Shown piece after piece: positions 1 through 6,390 of a stretch of 12,267 nt of DNA. Position 1 is the stretch's first letter, and every line of letters starts with the position of its first letter. This stretch comes from Bacillota bacterium (GTDB taxonomy: Bacteria > Bacillota > Clostridia > Christensenellales > CAG-138). A model generated the notes under the pieces. The model made no database searches. It saw only the letters and a program-made list of their open reading frames with translations, and was not told the origin of the DNA. The translations under genes were made by a program, and so were the position numbers. Where the stretch lies: positions 1 to 12,267 of the forward strand of contig JAEXFV010000156.1 of the NCBI GenBank assembly GCA_023451115.1. The letters run 5' to 3'.

Positions 1-919
1 CTTTTTCAAAGGTTAGCGTAACACCCATGCCCAGCACATCTTCTAGAACCATTGTACCTTTGGAAAGTGTGCCGTCACAATCAACGCCGCCTCCCTTTAC
101 ATGGAAGCTATCACCCTCCAGTGTCCATTTGCCGTTGGCTGTTGTACCGTCAATATTTAGGGAGCATTTGCCTTTCTCTTTAAGCTCAATGCTAAATCCA
201 TTTGTCCAAAGGTCACTGACTTCCATTTCCATCCCCCACATTTCTGCGGTAGCCGCATTATAAATGCCGAGATTAGGGTCCCTGGAAGCCGATGCGCCAT
301 TATCCTTACCGGTAAGCACCAGGATCAAAACAACTGCCAATATTACCGCAAGCGCAGCGCCGCCGATGATAAACAATAGCTTTTTATTGACGGGCTTCTT
401 TTCCTTCGGCGCTTTTGCTGCAGGAGCATAGGCCGGTTGAGCGGAATATCCCTGCGCGCCTGCTTGGGGCGCCTGATATCCGCCCGAAGCCTGATGGTTC
501 TGTTGCTGTACAGGCGGGGTGTAGCTTTGCTGCTGTGCAGGCGGTGTATAGCTTTGCTGTTGCGCAGGCGGGGTGTAGCTCTGCTGCTGTGCAGGCGGTG
601 TATAGCTTTGCTGCTGTGCAGGCGGTGTATAGCTTTGCTGTTGTGCAGGCGGTGTATAGCTCTGCTGCTGTGCAGGCGGGGTGTAGCTTTGCTGCTGCCC
701 CCCCTGATAGGTACCCTGTGCGGGCGTGTAACTGCTCTGGACAGGTGTATTCCCCTGGCTAGGAATTTCCGATGCTTCGCCAGCAGATGCGGAAATAACT
801 TGCTCTGGGGCTACAGGCATTTCCTGCACAAGCTTAGGGGCCTCAAATTTCGTTCCGCAGTTGGTGCAGAATTTTGATCCATCAGGAAGCTGTGCGCCGC
901 AATTTGTACAAAAAGCCAT
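1..919 (-). CDS. Zinc-ribbon, single-TM surface protein with a Q/S/Y/T/P repeat stalk (3' end cut by window edge)
   Basis: The start is the ATG at 919 behind a very strong GGAGGAGGAT ribosome site; the frame stays open to base 1. Residues 4-21 form a zinc ribbon with two CxxC pairs (C4, C7, C18, C21). A low-complexity stretch follows that includes seven 9-residue repeats of the type QQQSYTPPA (about residues 74-136), then a Lys-rich segment and one hydrophobic TM helix (about 179-201). The outer part ends in a small beta-rich domain with repeated Gly-Lys-Trp/Gly-Thr turns, of a kind common in Clostridia lipoproteins and membrane proteins. The likely topology is a cytoplasmic zinc ribbon and repeats with an extracellular C-terminal domain. 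This architecture is widespread in gut Firmicutes without a firm biochemical role, so no function is assigned. It has its own promoter and is not obviously tied to the hydrogenase genes. Confidence 0.85.
   Translation of the reverse strand, partial: MAFCTNCGAQLPDGSKFCTNCGTKFEAPKLVQEMPVAPEQVISASAGEASEIPSQGNTPVQSSYTPAQGTYQGGQQQSYTPPAQQQSYTPPAQQQSYTPPAQQQSYTPPAQQQSYTPPAQQQSYTPPAQQQSYTPPVQQQNHQASGGYQAPQAGAQGYSAQPAYAPAAKAPKEKKPVNKKLLFIIGGAALAVILAVVLILVLTGKDNGASASRDPNLGIYNAATAEMWGMEMEVSDLWTNGFSIELKEKGKCSLNIDGTTANGKWTLEGDSFHVKGGGVDCDGTLSKGTMVLEDVLGMGVTLTFEK
511..699 (-). repeat. Seven tandem copies of a 27-bp coding repeat
   Basis: Seven consecutive 27-bp units (511-537, 538-564, 565-591, 592-618, 619-645, 646-672, 673-699) each encode a nonapeptide QQQSYTPPA or a close variant. 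Units differ mainly at synonymous positions. Units 1, 3 and 7 share one codon set for Tyr-Thr-Pro, and units 2, 4, 5 and 6 share another, which suggests duplication in blocks. The repeat is in frame, so copy number can change without frameshift. There is no spacer, so it is not a CRISPR. Confidence 0.95.
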
Positions 920-962
920 AATCCTCCTCCTCTTCCTCCATTCACTTGTTCCTTAGTTGCTA

Positions 963-986
963 TGAAAACCGCAGCTGCGGGTTTCA
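963..986. promoter_or_regulatory. 24-bp near-perfect palindrome in the leader of the zinc-ribbon gene
   Basis: Two 12-base arms centred between 974 and 975 pair with one mismatch (968/981); the core CCGCAGCTGCGG is perfect. It lies at or just downstream of the predicted transcription start of the zinc-ribbon gene and about 44 bp before its ATG. No T-run follows on either strand, so a terminator is unlikely. An operator or a leader hairpin fits better. Confidence 0.5.
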
Positions 987-989
987 ACG

Positions 990-1018
990 GTTGTATTCTG
1001 GAATAAAGTTTTTGTCAG
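990..1018 (-). promoter_or_regulatory. Candidate sigma-A-type promoter of the zinc-ribbon gene
   Basis: On the minus strand CTGACA (1013-1018; 5 of 6 to TTGACA) and TACAAC (990-995; 4 of 6 to TATAAT) are separated by 17 bp. The predicted transcription start near 983 falls in the palindrome at 963-986. Assigned by consensus only. Confidence 0.45.
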
Positions 1019-1068
1019 CATATTTGCTGGCTACGATTTCCTATCCCCAAAGGGCTTGCTATGCGCCT

Positions 1069-1446
1069 TTATAGAGAGAGAAGCTTGGAAACCAGGTATT
1101 CCAAACTGGTATCATAAAAAATAAAATCGCTGATTTGATTGCTGCGTTTTGCTGCAATGGCGGCCTCTACGCATTCCGTATCGCTTTCAGGGCACATGAG
1201 CAGCAGCTTGCATTCCGGGGTTTCTTTTTGCAGCCAGCCGCACAGGGCCAAGCAATAGTCCATACCATATTCTTCATTTTCGGCCACCTCGATCAGGGCA
1301 CATTTGGCGCCGTAGCCACGGATGGCCATGTCCGCGTCCGCATAGTCCGGTTGGAAAAACAGCTGAATATCCTTTTCCTCCGCCATCAAGCGCATCAGGC
1401 TTTGAGCAAAAGACTTACGCTTCATGATTAAAACAATGGTTTGCAT
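1069..1446 (-). CDS. Small receiver-like (pseudo-receiver) protein, 125 aa
   Basis: The start is the ATG at 1444-1446, preceded by GGAGAGG at about 9 nt; a TTG 36 nt further upstream in frame has no such site. The length and the alternation of beta-strand-like (TIVLIM, CALIEV, KLLLMC, DFIFYD) and helix-like segments match a stand-alone CheY-type receiver domain. The usual chemistry is missing: there is no acidic pair after the first strand (Lys and Arg instead), the phospho-acceptor position appears to be Glu53 in ALIEV, and the conserved Lys of the fifth strand appears to be replaced in DFIFYD. It is therefore probably not phosphorylated and may act as a constitutive or protein-binding module. 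It lies downstream of the LuxR regulator on the same strand, but a terminator separates them, so it is likely its own unit. The fold assignment is inference from strand pattern. Confidence 0.75.
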   Translation of the reverse strand: MQTIVLIMKRKSFAQSLMRLMAEEKDIQLFFQPDYADADMAIRGYGAKCALIEVAENEEYGMDYCLALCGWLQKETPECKLLLMCPESDTECVEAAIAAKRSNQISDFIFYDTSLEYLVSKLLSL

Positions 1447-1544
1447 AACAAGCTTCCTCTCCTGGCAGATGAAAGGGAACAATCGTTTTTTGCCCTTAAT
1501 TTATGGGGCAAGATTGCAATAAACGCAAGGTGAAACAAAACCTC

Positions 1545-1558
1545 TACTTTATAAAGTA
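1545..1558. promoter_or_regulatory. 14-bp perfect palindrome upstream of the pseudo-receiver gene
   Basis: TACTTTATAAAGTA is perfectly self-complementary and sits about 100 bp upstream of the ATG at 1446, in AT-rich DNA where a -10 element would be expected (TATTAT and TATACT occur on the minus strand next to it). It could be an operator overlapping a promoter. No convincing -35 element was found, and short AT-rich palindromes also arise by chance. Confidence 0.3.
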
Positions 1559-1602
1559 TAATAGCCTGGATATTTTTCGCATGGGCCACAGGGTATCAAC
1601 TT

Positions 1603-1631
1603 AATAAAAAAGCAGGCCATTTTGGCCTGCT
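1603..1631 (-). terminator. Rho-independent terminator of the three-gene signalling operon
   Basis: Perfect 9-bp arms AGCAGGCCA/TGGCCTGCT with a 3-nt loop (1611-1631). Read on the minus strand, the hairpin is followed by a T-rich run (1603-1610). It lies 22 bp after the stop of the response regulator gene and separates it from the pseudo-receiver gene. Confidence 0.9.
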
Positions 1632-1653
1632 AAGGTGAGTGTTATGTAGTAGA

Positions 1654-2271
1654 TCAATATTTGGGATTAATCCATCCGTTGGTAATCATGTAAAATGCCA
1701 GTTCTACCGAATTGGAAAATCCTGTTTTGGCCAACATATTTTCCACATGGCGTTTCACGGTACTTTCGCTGATGAATAATTCGGCGGCAATCTCCTTGCG
1801 GGATTTGTTTTTGCATAGCAGCAGCAGGATGTCCATCTCCCGGTCGGTTAACGGCGCCTCTCCTGTAGGCACAGGGATTTTGCGGGGCTCGGGGAAATAG
1901 GTGCCTCCTTCCATGACATCCCGGATGACCCGGCAAAAAAAGTCCAGTGTGCGGCTTTTGTACAGGAAAGCATCCGCGCCTGCGTCTTTGGCACGCTTAA
2001 TATAGGAGATTTCATCAAAGCCCGTCATCACCACCACCTTGATGTTTGGGAAAACTTCCTTAAGCCGTGCTGTGGCTGCAAGGCCAGAGGACTCATTCTC
2101 AGTGCAAATATCTGTGAGGACGACATCTGGGCACAGCTTTCGGCAATAAAGTTCGGCCAGGCTGGCATTGGCAATGCTGCCCACCACCTGAAAACCTTCC
2201 ATTTCCGCAAAGGCATGGGCAAATGAATCCCGCAGCGCGGTGTGGTCATCTACAATGAATAGCTTTATCAT
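1654..2271 (-). CDS. NarL/LuxR-family response regulator, 205 aa
   Basis: A DNA-binding output regulator of a two-component system. The N-terminal receiver has the acidic pair D8-D9, phospho-acceptor D54 in VLTDI, T83 and K105, so phosphorylation chemistry is intact. The C-terminal part (about 138-200) is a LuxR-type helix-turn-helix with the typical LTDRE start and the segment ISESTVKRHVENMLAKTG. The length is normal for the family. Its ATG overlaps the stop of the histidine kinase (ATGA) and has AAGGAG 8 nt upstream inside that gene, so the two are translationally coupled and are probably cognate partners. It is the last gene of the operon. Its targets are not shown by the sequence; the divergent hydrogenase promoter region is the most economical candidate (inference). 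Confidence 0.95.
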   Translation of the reverse strand: MIKLFIVDDHTALRDSFAHAFAEMEGFQVVGSIANASLAELYCRKLCPDVVLTDICTENESSGLAATARLKEVFPNIKVVVMTGFDEISYIKRAKDAGADAFLYKSRTLDFFCRVIRDVMEGGTYFPEPRKIPVPTGEAPLTDREMDILLLLCKNKSRKEIAAELFISESTVKRHVENMLAKTGFSNSVELAFYMITNGWINPKY

Positions 2272-3686
2272 GGAAGCATCTCCTTATTAATAGCACATGA
2301 TACCGTAAAGGGGGAAGCCGATTGAATGGCAAGCGTTCCGCCCAACGACTCAGCCCGGGCGCGCATCCCAGAAATGCCGCCCCCTTCGCAAACGGCAGCC
2401 GGCTCTTCTCCGTTGTTGGAAACCTGCATTTCAAAGGCGGCGTCGGTTTCCAGAAACGATGCGGTAATCTCCGTAGCAAATCCGTGGCGTACAGCGTTTG
2501 TAGAAGCTTCCTGCAAAATGCTGACGAACACTTGCGCAGCGGCGCTATTATCGGGCAGGCTGCCCTGCATCTGGATGGCCACGCCAATTTCCCGGAACGA
2601 TTCCACAATGGTGGTCAACCGTTCTTCCTGCATAAGAGGGTGAACCTCACATAACTCCTCCACCATGCCGGAAACATAGGGCAACACGGTGCGATACTCA
2701 GCATCCCCGGAGCGCAGCTTCCGCTGCAATAAGGCGATCCGGTGCCCCAGCAGGTCATGCACTCGGCTTTTTTCGCTTAATACCGCTGCTTCATAGCTGC
2801 TCTCCACCAAATGTTCCAACAGGGCTTTCCATTCTTCGCTGCGCTTTTGGAGCGCCTCGTTTTCCTGGGCAAGCTGCTCGCTTAACTGCCACTGCTCGGT
2901 AATATCCGTTACTGTGAGCTGAACATAGGTGTGCCTGCGGTGAAACTGCAACTCCAGAAGGATTAAGTAGGCGGAGCCACTTTCAAGCCGGCAGATGAAT
3001 TCCTCACGGGGATCCCCAGGTGTGGATAGGGAGGATACTGTCAACTGCTGGAGGCAGGCGTAAAATTCTTTGCCGTTTCGCATCTGTTTGCCGGAAACCT
3101 CTTCCATTATCGTGAGCATTCGGTGGTTGGCCAGATAAATATAGCCGCTTTCATCGCAGAACAAAATGCCTTGCTCCAACGTGTCGATGGCGTTTTTTAC
3201 CGAAAGCAGGGAAAGGCTTTTGTGCAGCTGCCGCCAGCCGGTGATGCAGCCGGAAACGCCGCGCACCAGGTAAAACAGGATCGTCAGCCCATAGAGCAGA
3301 GAGAAAGCGCTGGTAAAGCCCAGCATGCCGGGGAGGGTGAAAAGCGAAACCATGGCGGATGCCAGCGGCGCAGCCCGGCGCTCCCGTTTGCTTATGATGA
3401 GGCTGCATACAACAATGCCGGCAATTGCGGCCAAATGCAGCGGCACGCAAACCGGGATAAAGGTATTCCCATTTGCAAGACTATACTGCGCCGTGCCGGA
3501 TAGCATGGCAAGCAGTGCGATATGCAGCGTAAAACAGCACTCCCGGGCATCCCACAGCAGGGCATCCTTCTGGTACCACAGGGATAACCGGCACAGCAGC
3601 CGCGCCTCCTGGACGATAACGCATACCATTGAGAGCACGATGAATAACAGACGGAGAAATTCCGGCAGCAAAAGCAAATCAGTCAT
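2268..3686 (-). CDS. Membrane PAS-containing sensor histidine kinase, NarL-partner type, 472 aa
   Basis: The chosen start is the ATG at 3686, with GGAAGGAGG about 5 nt upstream; an in-frame ATG at 3782 would add 32 residues overlapping the preceding gene and lacks a good site. Residues 4-146 hold about five hydrophobic helices with short loops, so sensing may be in the membrane or passed on by a partner. A PAS-like domain follows (about 165-265), then a coiled coil (266-305). The dimerisation segment carries the phospho-acceptor H310 in VHDLLGH. The ATPase end has an N-box (QEASTNAVRHG, N397) and a G-box (GGGISGM, 435-441), so it should be active. It overlaps the upstream 7TM sensor gene by 8 nt and the regulator by 4 nt. 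The overlaps suggest that the sensor, kinase and regulator act as one three-component pathway. Confidence 0.93.
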   Translation of the reverse strand: MTDLLLLPEFLRLLFIVLSMVCVIVQEARLLCRLSLWYQKDALLWDARECCFTLHIALLAMLSGTAQYSLANGNTFIPVCVPLHLAAIAGIVVCSLIISKRERRAAPLASAMVSLFTLPGMLGFTSAFSLLYGLTILFYLVRGVSGCITGWRQLHKSLSLLSVKNAIDTLEQGILFCDESGYIYLANHRMLTIMEEVSGKQMRNGKEFYACLQQLTVSSLSTPGDPREEFICRLESGSAYLILLELQFHRRHTYVQLTVTDITEQWQLSEQLAQENEALQKRSEEWKALLEHLVESSYEAAVLSEKSRVHDLLGHRIALLQRKLRSGDAEYRTVLPYVSGMVEELCEVHPLMQEERLTTIVESFREIGVAIQMQGSLPDNSAAAQVFVSILQEASTNAVRHGFATEITASFLETDAAFEMQVSNNGEEPAAVCEGGGISGMRARAESLGGTLAIQSASPFTVSCAINKEMLP

Positions 3687-6117
3687 GGCGGCCTCCTTCC
3701 CGGCCAAACCAAAGGCTGACGCTGGTGGTATCCTCCAGGATTTTGCTGGTGATCGCCCCACCCAGGCTGAAAATGGAAGCATTCAGCTCGTTACCGGCCG
3801 CAAAGGGAAATGCGAATGTGGAGGGGATCAATGTGAACAGCAGCTCATCCCGGCAGGCGAGCTGCGCAATGATGGTAGAGCAGCCGCTGTCCAACGCCCA
3901 CTCCAGGAATGCGAAAAAAAAGTCATACAGCGCCGTTGCCCGGGCCAACGGGACCCGGCCTGACGCAGCGCAGCGAATGAAGCAATTTAACTCTGCAAAC
4001 TGGGCAAATTCGCCAGCCTCTTCCAGATAGAAGATTAGCTCTTCCCATTCCATGTCTTTAGCCTGCTTGCCCAGAAACATCAGGTTACAACGCCGCTTGA
4101 TATACCCTGCCAGGAGGTTGATCCGGGCAGCAGCGCTTTTTGCCAGCGACGCTTCGTTGAGCTGCGGCAAAAGCAGCCGGATTTGCTCCAACTTTTTTCG
4201 GATCAGGTCGTCAAGTTCCTGAATAAGCCCTGCTCGGGCCTTTCGCGCTTCTCTCTCGCCCCGGATGGCCTTTTCCCGGGCAAGGGAAGCATTTGCCCGC
4301 CGCAAGCGCCGGGAGGTTTCCCGTAATTCCTCCTGCAGCGCATGGAGGGTGGACATGTCCTTTTCATACAGCGCAGCTCCCCCGGGAATGGGGTTTACGA
4401 ACAATAGACGGTCCTGGGTGAGTGCATAGGGAGAGCGAAAATCCGGGCGGCAAATCAATGCCCGCAGGCTGTCATTGATGGGACGGGCCTTCGCGGAAAG
4501 CAACACAGGATTGCATGCGGCGTCCAAGATCTGCACATTGTTTAGAGAAGCAGTGGTAAACAACAGCCGGTAACGCGTGTTGATGGGGATCAGGCCGGTA
4601 TGCAGAGCCACCTCATAGAAAAGCATGGTAAAGAAGCCTACCGTGATGACAAAATCGCCTTCCCAAACCAGCTGAAAACGCAGCACATAAGCCAGCCCAT
4701 ACGCTACCAGCAACACAAACACGCCGATTGGGAACAGAATGCCCTTGCGCCGGGGGCTGCTTTTACACTTTTTCAGCAGCAAAATCAGGCCCAGTACCAT
4801 GGGAACCACTGTATCCAGCCATACCAGCACATACCCAAAGCCATAGCTGTAATCTCTGGACCAATTACCATTCAGGTCAAAAACAAACACCCATTGATGC
4901 AGGTCGTTGGTAAATACCAGGGCGTTAAAGAACACTGCAGCAAAAAGGAACCAGTACCACCACCTAGGAGGGCGAATATCCTGTTCCGGCTTTCCGATTA
5001 CACAGGCAAGATACAAAAACACCAGCGGCAAACACAATTGGAATAAATAAAATCCATACCAGCAATAGCGGGTAAGTATACTGATTTCAAAAGTTTGATA
5101 TTTAAAAGCGCGCAGCAATACCCAGCCTGCGATCAAGGCGCCGTTGCAGATTGCTGCCAGGCGCACGCCCCGGTGCATGGCGCGAAAGGCCACCAGGCCT
5201 GACCACAGGGTGAACAGGAAAATGGCCGATAGCGCCATCAAGTGGTGTTCCCTGTTATCGGCGGTAGAATAAATGCGGGAATGATTTACCTCCCGGCGCA
5301 AGCGGGCGGCAACGGTATGCCGCATGGTATTGAGGGAAGCAAAATCTGAAACCAGGGCTGCGCGGGCATATGCCGCATCGGAAGGATAGTAGCGTTCCAG
5401 GCAGCTCCCATCGGGAAGGCGCAGGCCAGCCTCAATGAGGGCCTGGCTGAAATCGGCGGGGAAGGAGAGGGGCTGCTGGGCAAGCAGGCCCCGGGTATAG
5501 GTCAGCGTACCTTCCACAGGGACGATGATTTCAACATTAGCGCCCGCTTTACGAAGCGCTGCCGCCTGATAATCAAACAAAATTCGGATAGGCGCATCGG
5601 CGTCATCCAGCTTCAAACGTTGCTCCTGTTTTAATTGGGCGAGAAACTGGATCCCCTGGTCAAGGGCAAAAGTCCCCCCGTCCAGCGCATAGGAAAGCGC
5701 GGCGCATATAAATTGGTTTTCCAACCCATCGCTACTGATGGACACATTGGCGGAACTGTTTCGTATATCACCATAGCCCGATATGGTTTGCGCCACCTGA
5801 TCCCGGTCCACTAATAGTACTACGGTAGCCGTATATTGGGGATACCAGAACAGATTGCTGTGATGGCGAAGAAGGGGAAGGGCCTGGGCATCAAACGCTT
5901 CCACCGCGGTGTTGCCGCTCAATGCAAAAAGGGTTTGCTCCGCGGTCATATTCTCTATGGCATATGCGCCGGGTATGGCGCCTTTTAAGGCAAGGTGGTA
6001 AGGCGAGGCCGTATCGCAAATGGTGGTAGCTGCAGTTTGGGTGCATCCTACCAGCAGCAGCGCCACTATGATGAATGCCTGTAAAACGATACACCCAGTA
6101 AGCTTTCGTATATGCAC
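3679..6117 (-). CDS. Lipoprotein-type 7TM sensor with degenerate histidine-kinase end (pseudokinase), about 812 aa
   Basis: I place the start at the GTG at 6115-6117. It has GGAAAGG about 11 nt upstream and gives a clean lipoprotein signal (HIRKL, hydrophobic stretch, lipobox LVGC with C25). An ATG at 6201 is in frame but would sit upstream of the predicted promoter. Residues 26-290 would lie outside the membrane; the segment IVPVEGTLTYTRGLLA resembles periplasmic solute-binding proteins, so ligand binding is plausible. Seven TM helices follow (about 294-510) with TNDLHQWVF (403-411), as in the N-terminal 7TM region of some histidine kinases. Next come a PAS-like segment (515-590) and a coiled coil (590-650). 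The last 160 residues resemble kinase DHp/ATPase regions but have no phospho-acceptor His before the final RHD and no N- or G-box. It probably signals to the next kinase rather than phosphorylating. Confidence 0.85.
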   Translation of the reverse strand: MHIRKLTGCIVLQAFIIVALLLVGCTQTAATTICDTASPYHLALKGAIPGAYAIENMTAEQTLFALSGNTAVEAFDAQALPLLRHHSNLFWYPQYTATVVLLVDRDQVAQTISGYGDIRNSSANVSISSDGLENQFICAALSYALDGGTFALDQGIQFLAQLKQEQRLKLDDADAPIRILFDYQAAALRKAGANVEIIVPVEGTLTYTRGLLAQQPLSFPADFSQALIEAGLRLPDGSCLERYYPSDAAYARAALVSDFASLNTMRHTVAARLRREVNHSRIYSTADNREHHLMALSAIFLFTLWSGLVAFRAMHRGVRLAAICNGALIAGWVLLRAFKYQTFEISILTRYCWYGFYLFQLCLPLVFLYLACVIGKPEQDIRPPRWWYWFLFAAVFFNALVFTNDLHQWVFVFDLNGNWSRDYSYGFGYVLVWLDTVVPMVLGLILLLKKCKSSPRRKGILFPIGVFVLLVAYGLAYVLRFQLVWEGDFVITVGFFTMLFYEVALHTGLIPINTRYRLLFTTASLNNVQILDAACNPVLLSAKARPINDSLRALICRPDFRSPYALTQDRLLFVNPIPGGAALYEKDMSTLHALQEELRETSRRLRRANASLAREKAIRGEREARKARAGLIQELDDLIRKKLEQIRLLLPQLNEASLAKSAAARINLLAGYIKRRCNLMFLGKQAKDMEWEELIFYLEEAGEFAQFAELNCFIRCAASGRVPLARATALYDFFFAFLEWALDSGCSTIIAQLACRDELLFTLIPSTFAFPFAAGNELNASIFSLGGAITSKILEDTTSVSLWFGREGGRHD

Positions 6118-6154
6118 AGGTTTTAACCCTTTCCAAATTTGCTGTGTATCTATC

Positions 6155-6183
6155 ATAATAACGGATTGGAAGCGATTTGTCAT
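6155..6183 (-). promoter_or_regulatory. Candidate sigma-A-type promoter of the 7TM sensor-kinase-regulator operon
   Basis: On the minus strand ATGACA (6178-6183; 5 of 6) and TATTAT (6155-6160; 5 of 6) are spaced 17 bp apart. Transcription would start near 6148, about 30 nt before the GTG at 6117. This excludes the upstream in-frame ATGs at 6201, 6189, 6183 and 6156 if it is the main promoter. Confidence 0.6.
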
Positions 6184-6258
6184 GAACATTATATATTCCA
6201 TTGGGGCTGGGATTGAGATAAACTCCGTTTATACCGCATTTTTTCCTGCAAATAAAAG

Positions 6259-6289
6259 AACAGGCTGGAGTTGGAAAATCAGGCCTGTT
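6259..6289. promoter_or_regulatory. Inverted repeat upstream of the hydrogenase promoter (possible operator)
   Basis: Perfect 7-bp arms AACAGGC (6259-6265) and GCCTGTT (6283-6289) are separated by 17 bp, ending 9 bp before the -35 hexamer at 6299. That is a usual place for an activator site. The half-site spacing is wider than for many LuxR-type sites, so regulator binding is only a hypothesis. No terminator-like T-run follows. Confidence 0.4.
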
Positions 6290-6298
6290 GGGGCTTCA

Positions 6299-6328
6299 TT
6301 GACGCGCTCCGGGAACCCGCGGTATAAT
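6299..6328 (+). promoter_or_regulatory. Promoter of the hydrogenase operon
   Basis: TTGACG (6299-6304; 5 of 6) and a perfect TATAAT (6323-6328) are 18 bp apart. Transcription would start near 6335 with a leader of about 56 nt. This is the best promoter match in the window. Confidence 0.75.
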
Positions 6329-6390
6329 ATTTTTATGGATATGATTTATTTCCTGCATGATTATGAGGAATGATAAAAAGGAGTAGCGAT

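Noticed and set aside
511..699. CRISPR-like array
   Set aside because: The 27-bp units are contiguous with no spacers and encode an in-frame peptide repeat.
437..877. Plus-strand open frames across the repeat region
   Set aside because: They are produced by the low-complexity repeat read antisense; the minus-strand frame has a zinc ribbon, a TM helix and a strong ribosome site.
963..986. Terminator for the pseudo-receiver gene
   Set aside because: The hairpin is strong but no T-run follows on the minus strand.
3687..3782. N-terminal extension of the histidine kinase to the ATG at 3782
   Set aside because: It would overlap the upstream gene by about 100 bp without a ribosome site, while the ATG at 3686 has a strong one directly before a TM helix.
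6370..6390. Seven extra N-terminal residues on the group B hydrogenase
   Set aside because: The ATG at 6370 lies within the ribosome-site leader; the ATG at 6391 has AAGGAG at ideal distance.
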